Assembly: GCA_018814025.1 (NCBI GenBank)
Contig: JAHJAM010000007.1
Coordinates: 1-32,602, forward strand
DNA length: 32,602 bases
DNA from: Patescibacteria group bacterium
Lineage (GTDB): Bacteria > Patescibacteriota > Patescibacteriia > UBA9934 > GWF2-40-263
Reading direction: 5' to 3'
Both the position numbers and the translations under genes were made by a program. Every line of letters begins with the position of its first letter. Within the stretch, counting starts at the first letter, position 1. Below, piece by piece: positions 20,168 to 29,248 of this stretch. The notes under the pieces are model-generated. The model was not told where the DNA came from and ran no database searches. It saw nothing but the letters and a program-made list of their open reading frames with translations.

Positions 20168-21664
20168 ATGAAGTTGAAAGATTTAACTTATCGGTACGGA
20201 AAAATGCGTTTTTGGGAGATGTTGCCCGGCATCTTGGCTTGGTCAACTTTTCTCTTGGCTTTGCTGTTTTCTGTGTTCAAACCCTATTGGGCCATAATTT
20301 TTATTATTATTTTTGATTTGTATTGGTTATTCCGGGTGATCTACTTCATTATTTTTCTGTTCGTTTCTTGGCGGGCTTATCGTCGAACCATCAAGATCAA
20401 TTGGCAAGCCAAGCTTGAGAATTTGCCGCGAGCGCAGCGGATTCATCATTTAATTTTCTTGCCGACTTATCAAGAAGATTACGAAATCGTCAAAACGACT
20501 TTTACGGCCATTAAAAATTCAGCCTTTCCCAATGATCGGATTTTCATCGTCTTGGGCGGGGAGGAACGAGATGAAACTAACTTCCGCCGGATTGCGGATC
20601 GGATGCAAAGCGAGTTTGCCGGCACCTTTAAGAAAATTATGATCTGCCAGCACCCGAAAGATTTGGCGGATGAAATTCCGGGCAAGGGTTCGAATTTGAA
20701 TTGGTCCGGACATCGCGCCGCGGAAATTTTGAGCCGGGAATATCCGGAGATTGCGGATGAAGATCTGGTGGTTTCGTCTTTCGACGTGGATACCATCGCG
20801 CACGCTCAGTATTATTCTTATCTGACCTACTTGTACTGCACGGTCGAACGACCGGAACGATGTTCTTATCAGCCAGTGGCTTTGTTTTCTAATAATATCT
20901 GGACCGCGCCAGCTTTGGTGCGCATCGCGGCGTTTGGAACGACTTTTTGGCTGATGGGCGAATTATCCCGCCCGGAACGGCTTTGGACTTTTTCTTCCCA
21001 TTCCATGCCCTGGAAAATGCTTAAGGATGTTGATTTTTGGCAAAAGAATATCGTGTCCGAGGACTCGCGAATATTTATGCAAGCCTTTGTTGAATATAGC
21101 GGCGATTATCGGGTGATTCCGATGTATTTACCGGTTTCCATGGATACGGTCACGGGCCGCAATTTCTGGGAGTACGTGGTGGCTTTGTACAAGCAGCAGC
21201 GCCGCTGGGCCTGGGGCGTGGAGCATTTGCCCATCATGGTTGAGGCATTCAATCGCGATCAAAACATGCCGGCTCGGCTCAAACGCAAGTATATCTTCAA
21301 TCACATTGAAGGCATGTTTACTTGGGCCACGGCGCCGATTTTGATTTTCGTTTTGGGTTGGCTGCCTTTGCGCCTGGCTTATGAATCGCAGGCCTTAGTC
21401 CAGGCCGCGCCTTTTACTCTTCAGGCGTTGATGCAACTGGCCATGGCCGGCGTGTTTGTTTCCGGATTTTTAGCCATGACTTTGCTGCCGCCGCGGCCGG
21501 CGCAAGTGAAGAAATGGACTTGGCTGGTTATGGTTTTGCAATGGGCCTTGCTGCCGATTACCTTTATCGTGTTCGGAGCGATTCCGGCAATTGATGCGCA
21601 AACTCGTTTGATGATTGGTAAGTATTTGGGATTTAACGTCACCAAGAAAACCCGCCAACCTTAA
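20168..21664 (+). CDS. Membrane GT2-family glycosyltransferase (cellulose-synthase-like topology)
   Basis: The 498-residue protein has two N-terminal membrane helices (about 20-65), a large cytoplasmic GT-A domain (90-380) and three or four C-terminal helices (390-480). Catalytic motifs of processive GT2 enzymes are present: FDVDT (DxD, near 210), SEDSRI (near 300) and QQRRWAWG (QxxRW, near 345). It probably polymerises or transfers sugars across the membrane for a surface polysaccharide. The acceptor is unknown. The downstream small secreted-protein gene may be in the same unit. Confidence 0.85.
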   Translation: MKLKDLTYRYGKMRFWEMLPGILAWSTFLLALLFSVFKPYWAIIFIIIFDLYWLFRVIYFIIFLFVSWRAYRRTIKINWQAKLENLPRAQRIHHLIFLPTYQEDYEIVKTTFTAIKNSAFPNDRIFIVLGGEERDETNFRRIADRMQSEFAGTFKKIMICQHPKDLADEIPGKGSNLNWSGHRAAEILSREYPEIADEDLVVSSFDVDTIAHAQYYSYLTYLYCTVERPERCSYQPVALFSNNIWTAPALVRIAAFGTTFWLMGELSRPERLWTFSSHSMPWKMLKDVDFWQKNIVSEDSRIFMQAFVEYSGDYRVIPMYLPVSMDTVTGRNFWEYVVALYKQQRRWAWGVEHLPIMVEAFNRDQNMPARLKRKYIFNHIEGMFTWATAPILIFVLGWLPLRLAYESQALVQAAPFTLQALMQLAMAGVFVSGFLAMTLLPPRPAQVKKWTWLVMVLQWALLPITFIVFGAIPAIDAQTRLMIGKYLGFNVTKKTRQP

Positions 21665-21698
21665 GGGCCAAGATGTTCTTTGCCAAAGGAGTCAGGTC

Positions 21699-22175
21699 AT
21701 GACCGCAATTCTGTTGATGGCGCACATGGTTTTGGCGCAACAGCCGGTGATCCGGTATGAGTCGGCCGAGCCAATGATACCGGAGAACACTTGTTACGAG
21801 ATTCGAGTGTTTTCCAATTCCAAGGAGATTACCCGACAAGCCGGACTTTACAGCCGCGAGCTTTACGGAGCTCTGGAACAAGGATTGTCTGAATTCGCTC
21901 AGTTCAATTGCTATTTTGCCTTAAAAGAGCGGAACGAAGACAAGATTAAGTATCGACTGGAAGCCAAGCTGTATATGCTTGATTTCGAACGAGCTTCGAA
22001 ACTTCAAGTTGATGCGATTGATCACCTTGAGAAGCACACCATGGTTTCCGAAATCCGCTGGCTGTCTAAAACCCAAGGAGCGAATTTAGGCGATTTAGCC
22101 CTGATCAAAAAAGAGACCAAACTGGCTCAGGTACTGCTTTTGCAGAAGCTGTGCCGGTCCCGAACTTGCCGATAA
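21699..22175 (+). CDS. Small secreted protein of unknown function
   Basis: This 158-residue protein starts at ATG 21699 with AAAGGAG 8 nt upstream. The upstream in-frame start at 21615 would overlap the glycosyltransferase. A short signal-like stretch (MTAILLMAHMVLAQQ) is followed by a soluble mixed alpha/beta region with four cysteines (C at about 32, 71, 152, 157). It resembles no family I know. Co-orientation and 34-nt spacing to the upstream gene suggest co-transcription. A good terminator ends it. Confidence 0.65.
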   Translation: MTAILLMAHMVLAQQPVIRYESAEPMIPENTCYEIRVFSNSKEITRQAGLYSRELYGALEQGLSEFAQFNCYFALKERNEDKIKYRLEAKLYMLDFERASKLQVDAIDHLEKHTMVSEIRWLSKTQGANLGDLALIKKETKLAQVLLLQKLCRSRTCR

Positions 22176-22183
22176 CTGGCACG

Positions 22184-22209
22184 AGCGCGATTTTCGATCG
22201 CGCTTTTTT
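22184..22209 (+). terminator. Terminator after the small secreted-protein gene
   Basis: AGCGCGAT (22184-22191) pairs perfectly with ATCGCGCT (22197-22204), followed by a T run. Confidence 0.9.
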
Positions 22210-22250
22210 GTTGAATACAATAATTATTCATTGAAACCAGACCAGAAGAT

Positions 22251-22279
22251 TTGATGCCCGGACTTGGGCGGGGTATACT
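22251..22279 (+). promoter_or_regulatory. Promoter that decides a leaderless start
   Basis: TTGATG (22251-22256), 17 bp, TATACT (22274-22279). The second ATG (22289) is 9 nt downstream, as in other leaderless genes here. The first ATG (22283) is only 3 nt away and probably lies upstream of the mRNA start. Confidence 0.6.
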
Positions 22280-22288
22280 TTCATGGCT

Positions 22289-23338
22289 ATGTATCCTCGC
22301 CTTTCAATCAACATTGTAACCTGGAACAGCATGGATTTTTTGCCGGATCTTTTGCGCTCCATTTTTCAACAAACCTATCGCGATTTTTCCGTGCTGGTTA
22401 TTGATAATGCGTCGACCGATGGAGTGGAGGAATATTTGCGCCGGGAATATCCGCAAGTGACTTTTCTGCGCAACATGCGGAATCGCGGATTTGCTTATGC
22501 GCACAACCAAGGCATTCGCTATGCGATCGAACATTGGTCAGAAAATGATTATTCGGATCGGTTCGTGCTGGTCACGAATCCGGATGTGATTCTGGCGCCG
22601 GATTATTTGGCGCGCGTCATGGCTTTGGTCACCGAAGAACCGACCGTGGGTTCATACGGCGGAAAATTACTTAGAGCTTTCGGCGAGAATCTGCTGGACG
22701 AGGCTTTGAAGGAAACAGTGCGGTCGGATCATTTGGATTCTACGGGCCTGCATGCCAGCCGTTCGAGAATTTTCACGGATCGCGGAGCCGGGGAAATGGA
22801 CACCAAGCAATACGATCATCAGCGCAAGGTCTTTGGCATTTCCGGGGCACTGGCTTTGTATCGGGCTTCGGCTTTAAAGGATGTTGGTTTGGATGACGAG
22901 TATTTTGACAATGATTTTTTCGCTTATAAAGAAGACGTGGATTTGGCTTGGCGGCTGCAAACCGCTGGCTGGCAAGCCCGCTATGTGCCTGAGGCCAAGG
23001 CCTATCATTATCGAGGAATGTATGGGGCGGAAAAAGCCGGCATCTGGCAAAAAATCGCTAATCGCAGGAAAAAATCTGTATCACGAAATTATTATTCCAC
23101 GAGAAATCAATTGGCGGTTTTAATCAAGAATCAGGACCTGGTCGGTTATTTTTTGGCTGGGCCGTGGATCGCGGCTCACGAGGCGGGCCGGTTTGTTTAC
23201 GTGTTATTTTTAGAACCAAAATCTTTGAAAGCCTATGGGGAAATTTTTTTCAGCTGGCCGAGATTTTGGGCCAAGCGGCGTCGGATTTTTAAGAAGCGCC
23301 GAATTCCCGGACGGGAAATCAGGCATTGGTTCGTATGA
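22289..23338 (+). CDS. GT2-family glycosyltransferase (rhamnosyltransferase-like)
   Basis: This 349-residue protein has the GT-A fold: LSINIVTWNSMDFLPDLLRSI, VLVIDNASTDG, NRGFAYAHNQGI and LVTNPDV (the DxD-like nucleotide site), then DEYFDNDFFAYKEDVDLAWRLQTAGW, which holds the ED motif of rhamnosyltransferase-type GT2 enzymes. The basic C-terminal region (FWAKRRRIFKKRR) may bind the membrane. I chose 22289 over 22283 because of the promoter spacing. The stop overlaps the next gene's start by ATGA, so two GT2 enzymes are made together, probably for one polysaccharide. Confidence 0.87.
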   Translation: MYPRLSINIVTWNSMDFLPDLLRSIFQQTYRDFSVLVIDNASTDGVEEYLRREYPQVTFLRNMRNRGFAYAHNQGIRYAIEHWSENDYSDRFVLVTNPDVILAPDYLARVMALVTEEPTVGSYGGKLLRAFGENLLDEALKETVRSDHLDSTGLHASRSRIFTDRGAGEMDTKQYDHQRKVFGISGALALYRASALKDVGLDDEYFDNDFFAYKEDVDLAWRLQTAGWQARYVPEAKAYHYRGMYGAEKAGIWQKIANRRKKSVSRNYYSTRNQLAVLIKNQDLVGYFLAGPWIAAHEAGRFVYVLFLEPKSLKAYGEIFFSWPRFWAKRRRIFKKRRIPGREIRHWFV

Positions 23339-24186
23339 TTGATTTATCGATTTTGATCGTTCACTACAATACGCCGGGCCTGTTGCGACAAACTTTGAAA
23401 GGTCTTAGGCAATCAGCGCCGCAATTAAAATACGAAATAATCGTGGTTGATAATAATCCCCAACAGCCGGTAGCAGAGCGGCTGCGTTTAGAATTCCCGG
23501 AAGTCAAGGTAATAGTCAATCAACAAAATGTCGGTTTTGGACGCGGTATGAATCAAGCTATGATTCAAGCTGAAGGCCGGTATTCATTAATTTTCAATCC
23601 GGATATCGCGCTTTTTGCCGGCACTTTGGAAAAACTGCTGGCCTACATGGATGAGCATCCGGAAATCGGCATGCTGGGTCCGCAATTGAATCATCCGGAC
23701 GGCTCGCTGCAGTACAGCTGCTATCGCTTCATGAAGCCTTCCACGATTCTTTACCGCCGCTTGCCGTTCATGACTCTTTGGCCCAAGGCCAAAAAAGCTG
23801 TGGCCGAGTATTTGATGGAAGATTGGGATCATGAACAGACTCGGGCCGTGGATTATTTATTGGGGGCGGTGATGCTGGTGCGGCGCGAAGCCATTGAACA
23901 AGTGGGCGGGTTTGATCCGAATTATTTCGTGTATTTCGAAGATCAGGATTTGTGCCGGCGCTTTTGGCTGGCCGGCTGGCCCGTGGTTTATTATCCGGAG
24001 GCTAAAGTGGTGCATTATCATCGCCGGGAAACCGCGGCCGGCAATTTTTTGTCCCAATTGCTCAATCCGCTGACAAGAATTCAAATGAAAAGTGCGCTAT
24101 ACTACTATAAGAAGTATCAAGGGCAAGAGAACCCGCGTTTGAATTATCAGCAAAATTTCGATTATGACCGAATTTCATTATCCTGA
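23335..24186 (+). CDS. GT2-family glycosyltransferase, second of a coupled pair
   Basis: This 283-residue protein has LSILIVHYNTPGLLRQTLKGL, IIVVDNNP, NVGFGRGMNQAM, LIFNPDI and DYLLGAVMLVRREAIEQVGGFDPNYFVYFEDQDLCRRFWLAGW, the rhamnosyltransferase-like GT2 pattern. It starts within the stop of the upstream gene (ATGA). Its own end overlaps the DUF4012 gene by 23 nt, showing a tight operon. It likely adds the next sugar to the same lipid-linked chain as its partner. Confidence 0.88.
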   Translation: MIDLSILIVHYNTPGLLRQTLKGLRQSAPQLKYEIIVVDNNPQQPVAERLRLEFPEVKVIVNQQNVGFGRGMNQAMIQAEGRYSLIFNPDIALFAGTLEKLLAYMDEHPEIGMLGPQLNHPDGSLQYSCYRFMKPSTILYRRLPFMTLWPKAKKAVAEYLMEDWDHEQTRAVDYLLGAVMLVRREAIEQVGGFDPNYFVYFEDQDLCRRFWLAGWPVVYYPEAKVVHYHRRETAAGNFLSQLLNPLTRIQMKSALYYYKKYQGQENPRLNYQQNFDYDRISLS

Positions 24187-26188
24187 TTACCAGCCAGAGC
24201 CAGTGATCGAGCCAAAAAGCCGGCCTAATCGGCGTAATTTATGGTTGGGACTAGCTTTGGCTACCATTGTCTTGGTGGTTTTGGGCGGGATTTTGGCCGT
24301 GGCCGCTGGCCAGGTTTTATCTTCGGCTTACGAAGGCAAAGCGGCTCTGGAGCGGGCGCGCGCGGAAGCGCTGGATTTGAATTTTGAAGCCGCGGAAGAA
24401 TATTTGTATTTGGCGGATCAGGAATTCGCCAAAGCGGATCGAGGGTTTTTAGTCTTGAACACCATAAGTTTCATTCCTTGGGTGGGTTCGCAGATTGAAG
24501 CCGCGGATGTCATGTTGAAATCCGGGCGGGAAGTGATCGCGGCTTTGATTGAGATTGTGGATCTGGGCGGCGAGCTCATGCGCTTATCCGGTCTTTCAGC
24601 GACTGATTTGGAGGAGATGCTGGGCGGCTTGGAGCCGAGCATGACTTTCGATGATTTACCTTCGGAAACCAAACGGGCCATTTTATTGCGCTTCAGCTCT
24701 TCGGCTGCGGAGCTGGAATTACTGCAAAATAAATTAGCCATCGCGCAGGAAGAATTAGCCCGGCTGCCCAAGGATGAATTAGTCAGTCCGATCTTGATTG
24801 CGCTGGAACCGGTTACGGAACAGTTGGCAGTTTTTGAATCAACCTTGCGGATCATGGCTATCGCTTCAAGCTTGTTGCCGGAATTCGCGGGCTTAGATCA
24901 AGAAAGCACTCATCTGCTTCTGTTTCTGAATAACGGTGAATTGCGGCCCGGCGGCGGCTTCATCGGCACCTATGGAATTTTAAAAATGAAGGATGCGGAT
25001 ATCGTCAGTTTAGAAACTAAGGATGTTTATAATTTAGATAACCCGGCCAGTCCATATCTGACGCAAATGGCGCCGGAGCCGCTGCAGCGCTACAACGCGG
25101 CGGACAAGTGGTTCTTCCGCGATGCGAATTGGTCCCCGGATTTTGGGGTCAGTTCCCGCCAAGCTTTGGAACTGTTTAATGAAGAAGTCCGCGCTTTGCC
25201 GCCGGCGGTTCAGAATCAGGTGCAAATGCCGGTTTCGATCCAACACGTAATTGGTTTTACCCCGACTTTTGCTTCCGAATTATTGCGTTTAACCGGTCCG
25301 ATTGCCGTGGGCGGACAGACCTTCACACCGGAAAATGTCTTTGATTTATTGGAATATCAGGTGGAATTCGGCTATGCGGAACAAGGGATTCCTTTGACGC
25401 AGCGAAAAGAGATTTTGGCGGACTTGGTGGCGGAGATGAAAGTCCGCTTGCTGTCTTTGCCTTTGGCGGAATGGTCGCGCCTAATCGAGGTCAGCCAGGA
25501 AGCTTGGCGCACCAAGCAACTGGTTATGTACAGCGAAGAGCAAGCTTTGGAAGATGTTTTAACGCGCGTGGGCTGGGGCGGCCGAATGGTACCTTGGGCC
25601 GGGGATCAACAATTGGTGGTTGATGCCAATATGGGCAGCTTGAAATCCGATCGGGTGGTGAAGCGAACCGTGAAGTACGAAATTTTTCAAAATAGCGACG
25701 GCCAATATCTTGGACGAACCACGATCAAGTATGATCATCAAGGCAATTTTGATTATCAAACCACGCGCTATCGAACTTACACGCGCTTGTATCTGCCTTT
25801 GGGCAGCGAATGGTTGAAAACCAAAGGAGCGCTGGTTGATGATCAGTTGCGAAATCCCAAGGGCGAATCAGGCACGGTGGAGGTGGGCGAGGATTTAGGC
25901 TTTACCACTTTCGGCGCCTTCATCGCCATCGAACCGGGTGCGACCGGCGAATTAGTTTTTGAATATCGATTAGCGCCGTCCGTCGTGCGCGCCATTGAGG
26001 CGCATCGTTATCAATTGTCGTGGCTCAAGCAGATCGGGACCGCGAATTATCCATTGACGCTGGACTTAGATTTTGATAAAAAGGTGACTAGCGCCATGCC
26101 CGCGGAAGCGGCCGAAGGCTGGGGCGATGATGTTTATCACTTGAATACATTTTTAGATCAAGATTTGATTTTTAATGTTTCGTTATAA
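24164..26188 (+). CDS. DUF4012 membrane-anchored surface protein
   Basis: The 674-residue protein has a short cytoplasmic tail, one membrane helix (about 27-52, LWLGLALATIVLVVLGGILAVAAGQV) and a large outside part. Residues 55-225 are helical. The DUF4012 domain follows, with LLLFLNNGELRPGGGFIGTYG, DKWFFRDANWSPDF and TGPIAVGGQTFTPENV. The NNGELRPGGGFIG segment is the family hallmark. DUF4012 proteins often sit in polysaccharide loci of Gram-positive bacteria and Patescibacteria, and the fold is related to LytR-CpsA-Psr-type phosphotransferases by some accounts; a role in attaching glycopolymers is inference. It overlaps the upstream GT2 gene. Confidence 0.87.
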   Translation: MTEFHYPDYQPEPVIEPKSRPNRRNLWLGLALATIVLVVLGGILAVAAGQVLSSAYEGKAALERARAEALDLNFEAAEEYLYLADQEFAKADRGFLVLNTISFIPWVGSQIEAADVMLKSGREVIAALIEIVDLGGELMRLSGLSATDLEEMLGGLEPSMTFDDLPSETKRAILLRFSSSAAELELLQNKLAIAQEELARLPKDELVSPILIALEPVTEQLAVFESTLRIMAIASSLLPEFAGLDQESTHLLLFLNNGELRPGGGFIGTYGILKMKDADIVSLETKDVYNLDNPASPYLTQMAPEPLQRYNAADKWFFRDANWSPDFGVSSRQALELFNEEVRALPPAVQNQVQMPVSIQHVIGFTPTFASELLRLTGPIAVGGQTFTPENVFDLLEYQVEFGYAEQGIPLTQRKEILADLVAEMKVRLLSLPLAEWSRLIEVSQEAWRTKQLVMYSEEQALEDVLTRVGWGGRMVPWAGDQQLVVDANMGSLKSDRVVKRTVKYEIFQNSDGQYLGRTTIKYDHQGNFDYQTTRYRTYTRLYLPLGSEWLKTKGALVDDQLRNPKGESGTVEVGEDLGFTTFGAFIAIEPGATGELVFEYRLAPSVVRAIEAHRYQLSWLKQIGTANYPLTLDLDFDKKVTSAMPAEAAEGWGDDVYHLNTFLDQDLIFNVSL

Positions 26189-26189
26189 T
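26184..26189 (+). promoter_or_regulatory. Candidate -10 box for mreB
   Basis: TATAAT overlaps the stop region of the DUF4012 gene. A Shine-Dalgarno-like AAAGGAGG lies near 26201-26208 but about 50 nt from the mreB start, so it does not serve that ATG directly. The intervening leader has no frame of note. Confidence 0.4.
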
Positions 26190-26256
26190 CACGTGCTCGG
26201 AAAGGAGGCCTAAAGCACACAAGAGGCATTTCGTTTAAAGTTGAAACCCACCGGGT

Positions 26257-27261
26257 ATGTTTAATAAAAAGATCGGTATCGATCTTGGTACAACCACTGT
26301 TTTAGTTTATGTCCCGAAACGGGGCATTATTATTCATGAGCCGTCCGTGGTGGCCGTTTCGCAAGCGGATAAAAAGGTATTAGCCGTGGGCAAGGAAGCC
26401 AAAGACATGCTGGGCCGAACGCCGGATACCATCGTGGCGCGCCGGCCATTGAAAGACGGCGTGATTGCGGATTATCGAACCACCGAGGCCATGCTGCGGT
26501 ATTTTATCAATAAGGCTTTGGGCGGGGTGCGGATTTTCAGGCCGGAAGTGATGGTGGCCGTGCCCGGCGGCATTACTTCCACGGAGCGCCGGGCCGTGGT
26601 GGATGCCACATTGGCGGCCGGGGCCAAAGCCGCTTATATCATCAAAGAACCGATCGTGGCCGCGATCGGCGCCAATATCCCGATCGGTTCGCCTTCCGGC
26701 CACATGATTATCGATATTGGCGGCGGCACTTCAGAAATGGCCGTGATTTCTTTGGGCGGCATTGTGGCTTCGGAATCCGTGCGCATCGGCGGGGTAAAAA
26801 TCGATCAAGCAATTTCCGAATATATTCGCCGCAAATATGGTTTGGCCATTGGCGAGCGAACGGCTGAAGATATCAAAATTCAAATCGGCTCGGCCATGTA
26901 TATGCCGGAAAAGCTGGCCATGGAAATTAAAGGCCGAGACATGATTACCGGCTTGCCCAAGCTGATTGAAGTCACTTCGGATGATGTGACGGACGCGATT
27001 CAAAACGAATTAGAAGGGATTATCGCCACGGTGAAAGAAGTATTAAACAAAACTCCGCCGGAACTATCGGCCGATGTGATGGACAAGGGGATTGTGCTTT
27101 CCGGGGGTACGGCCATGCTGCGCAACTTGGACAATTTGATTTCCGAATCCACGGGCGTGCCGACTTTTGTGGCCGAGGACCCGCAGCAGTGCGTGGTTAA
27201 AGGCACGGGCATTGCCTTGGATAACCTGGAAGCTTATAAGAAGAGTATTTTCGTTGGCTAA
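26257..27261 (+). CDS. mreB: Rod-shape protein MreB
   Basis: This 334-residue actin homologue assembles membrane-bound filaments that guide cell-wall synthesis. Motifs are IGIDLGTTTVLVYV (phosphate 1), IVARRPLKDGVIADY, AVPGGITSTERRAV, KEPIVAAIGANIPI (connect), MIIDIGGGTSEMAVISLGG (phosphate 2) and GIVLSGGTAMLRNLD (adenosine). Length is typical. It sits between surface-glycan genes, which fits a cell-envelope locus; mreC and mreD are not seen. The GT4 gene starts 1 nt after its stop. Confidence 0.96.
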   Translation: MFNKKIGIDLGTTTVLVYVPKRGIIIHEPSVVAVSQADKKVLAVGKEAKDMLGRTPDTIVARRPLKDGVIADYRTTEAMLRYFINKALGGVRIFRPEVMVAVPGGITSTERRAVVDATLAAGAKAAYIIKEPIVAAIGANIPIGSPSGHMIIDIGGGTSEMAVISLGGIVASESVRIGGVKIDQAISEYIRRKYGLAIGERTAEDIKIQIGSAMYMPEKLAMEIKGRDMITGLPKLIEVTSDDVTDAIQNELEGIIATVKEVLNKTPPELSADVMDKGIVLSGGTAMLRNLDNLISESTGVPTFVAEDPQQCVVKGTGIALDNLEAYKKSIFVG

Positions 27262-27262
27262 T

Positions 27263-28384
27263 ATGAAAATAATCGGCCTGGACGCGTCGTCAGCCAATAA
27301 AAATGAAAGGACCGGAGTTGAATGGTATGCGTACCATCTGATCCAGAACCTGAAAAAACACGCGCTCAAAGAAAATGAACGCGTGCTTTTGTATTCGCCG
27401 GCCGAATTGCGCGGAGCGTTGAATGATTTGCCAAACGGCTGGCAGGCGCAAATTTTAAATTGGCCGTTCGCCCGGGGCTGGATGCAAGGCCGAGTCAGCT
27501 GGGAAATGTTCAAAAACAAACCTGATTTGTTATTCGTACCGGCCCAGAGCTTGCCCAGAATCTTGGGCAAAAAGACCGTGACCACCATTCATGATTTAGG
27601 TTTTCGACATTATCCTGAGTGGTATGAGGCGGGCGCGCGCCACCGCTTAGAATTGGCCACGCAAGATGCCATTAACCGCGCGGATCAGATCATCACGGTT
27701 TCCGAAGCCACGCGCCAGGACCTGTTGGCCAGTTATCCGATCCGGCCGGAAAAAATCAGCGTGACGCCTTTGGCCTATGATCTGGGGGTTTTTAAAACCC
27801 TGCCCACTCAAGACATTCAAGCCGCGCGCGCGGAATATCAAATCAATCATCCTTACTTTATGTTTGTCGGCCGGCTGGAAGCTAAGAAAAATATTCTGAC
27901 TTTGCTTAAGGCGTTTGATGAATTTTCCGCGCACACGGCCTCGGAATATAATTTAGTGCTGGCGGGTTCGCCCGGGTTTGGTTATGCCGAAATTCACCAA
28001 GCGATTGAACGGTCGCCGAACAAACATTTGATTAAGCGGCCGGGTTATCTGCCCGGCCAGCAAACCGCGGCCCTGCTGAACGCGGCCGCGGGCTTTTGCT
28101 TTCCTTCTTGGTTTGAGGGTTTCGGCTTGCCGAATTTGGAAGCCATGGCCTGCGGGACGCCTTTGATCGTCTCGGATATTCCGGCGCATCGAGAGGTGGT
28201 GCTGAACGCGGCGCTGTTTGTGGCGCCGGACGATTCGGCCGGCTGGGCCCGGGCCATGGGCCGTTTGGCCAGCAATCCGCATCTGGCCAATCAGTTGGCG
28301 GAACGGGGTCGAGAACGGGCCAGGGATTTTTCTTGGGCCCAGACCGCGGAGCAGACCTGGGGAATTTTCAGAAATTTGTTATAA
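27263..28384 (+). CDS. GT4-family glycosyltransferase
   Basis: This 373-residue protein has the GT-B fold of GT4 enzymes: an N-terminal acceptor half (MKIIGLDASSANKNERTGVEWYAYHL), the middle TTIHDLGFRHYPEWY and ITVSEATRQDL, then the donor half FMFVGRLEAKKNILTLLKAF and FPSWFEGFGLPNLEAMACGTPLIVSDIPAHREV with the E-x7-E-type motif. It transfers a sugar from a nucleotide donor in the cytoplasm. An upstream in-frame start at 27167 lies inside mreB; ATG 27263 gives the normal N-terminus. It probably belongs to the polysaccharide operon. Confidence 0.9.
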   Translation: MKIIGLDASSANKNERTGVEWYAYHLIQNLKKHALKENERVLLYSPAELRGALNDLPNGWQAQILNWPFARGWMQGRVSWEMFKNKPDLLFVPAQSLPRILGKKTVTTIHDLGFRHYPEWYEAGARHRLELATQDAINRADQIITVSEATRQDLLASYPIRPEKISVTPLAYDLGVFKTLPTQDIQAARAEYQINHPYFMFVGRLEAKKNILTLLKAFDEFSAHTASEYNLVLAGSPGFGYAEIHQAIERSPNKHLIKRPGYLPGQQTAALLNAAAGFCFPSWFEGFGLPNLEAMACGTPLIVSDIPAHREVVLNAALFVAPDDSAGWARAMGRLASNPHLANQLAERGRERARDFSWAQTAEQTWGIFRNLL

Positions 28385-28385
28385 T
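28377..28385 (+). promoter_or_regulatory. Extended -10 promoter of the trmB-like gene
   Basis: TGT-TATAAT (-10 at 28380-28385) overlaps the end of the GT4 gene and predicts a leader of about 22 nt before the ATG at 28414. No clear -35. Confidence 0.5.
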
Positions 28386-28413
28386 GTAATAACAAGAATT
28401 TAATTTCATTTTT

Positions 28414-29187
28414 ATGAATGAGTTAGCGCGCGAGTTATTGCATTTCGGCTTATCGGAAAAAGAAGCCGCGGTTTATTTGGCGGCTTTGGAAATGGGACCT
28501 TCACCAGTGCAGGATATTTCTCATAAGGCTAAAGTTAACCGAGCCACGACTTATGTGATGATTGAAGCTCTGACCAATCGAGGTTTGATGAGCACTTATG
28601 TCAAAGGCAAGAAACGGTTTTATGCCGCGGAAACTCCGGATCGTTTGCGAACGATTTTGCGCATGCAGCAAAAAGAGCTTGAAGAAAAAGAAAATGAATT
28701 GGGTGAAGTCCTGCCCCTGCTGCTGGCTCTTTATAATGCCGAAGGCGCTAAGCCGCAGATTCGCTATTTGGAAGGGTCGGAGGGTTTACAGACCGTGCGT
28801 CAGACTTTCAACAAGCTGGAAGGCGAGTTTATTCAAATTGTGCCTTATGATGATTTGAAAGCGTTTGAGGAAATCATGGCCCAGCAATCGGAACATTTAA
28901 AAGAATTGGCTGAGCAGAACGCCTCTTATCGAGCTTTGCTGGTCATGAAAGATCCCAAAGTTGAAAATATTCCCAAAGCGCTAAATGGCGAAGCGCGAGT
29001 GATTCCGGCTGATAAGTTTCCGATTCACTCGGAAATCACGGTCCGAGGCAATCATATTTTGCTTTATTCTTTTAAGTCCGCGATTCTCTCCGTGGTGATT
29101 GTCAGTCAAGAAATTGCTGATGCGATTCGAGCGCTGTTTGATATGGCTTGGCTGGGTACGGAAAATTATCCCAGCAAGAAACAATGA
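28414..29187 (+). CDS. TrmB-family transcriptional regulator
   Basis: This 257-residue protein has a winged helix at 5-75 (LLHFGLSEKEAAVYLAALEMGPSPVQDISHKAKVNRATTYVMIEAL), a coiled coil (about 80-110, RMQQKELEEKENELGEVLPLL) and a C-terminal effector-like region (120-250, IRYLEGSEGLQTVRQTF). This is the TrmB architecture, known in archaea for sugar-responsive control and common in Patescibacteria. Location after a glycan operon suggests control of sugar metabolism or transport, but no target site could be shown. The stop is followed by two hairpins, the second a terminator. Confidence 0.87.
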   Translation: MNELARELLHFGLSEKEAAVYLAALEMGPSPVQDISHKAKVNRATTYVMIEALTNRGLMSTYVKGKKRFYAAETPDRLRTILRMQQKELEEKENELGEVLPLLLALYNAEGAKPQIRYLEGSEGLQTVRQTFNKLEGEFIQIVPYDDLKAFEEIMAQQSEHLKELAEQNASYRALLVMKDPKVENIPKALNGEARVIPADKFPIHSEITVRGNHILLYSFKSAILSVVIVSQEIADAIRALFDMAWLGTENYPSKKQ

Positions 29188-29197
29188 TAAAAAAATA

Positions 29198-29236
29198 GCT
29201 CGCAGGGGTCTCTGGTTAGAGTCCACTCCTGCGAGC
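29198..29236 (+). other. tRNA-minihelix-like hairpin in the trmB 3' region
   Basis: GCTCGCAGG (29198-29206) pairs perfectly with CCTGCGAGC (29228-29236), and inside it CTCT pairs with AGAG around GGTT. The right half reads like a tRNA T-arm and acceptor end (GGTTAGAGTCC, ending GCCA), but no D or anticodon arm exists, so it is not a tRNA gene. It could be a remnant of a tRNA or an mRNA 3'-end structure. Confidence 0.45.
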
Positions 29237-29248
29237 CAGCTAAGGGAG

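Noticed and set aside
29198-29236. Complete tRNA gene
   Set aside because: Only acceptor-like and T-arm-like parts exist; there are no D or anticodon arms. No other tRNA was seen in the window.
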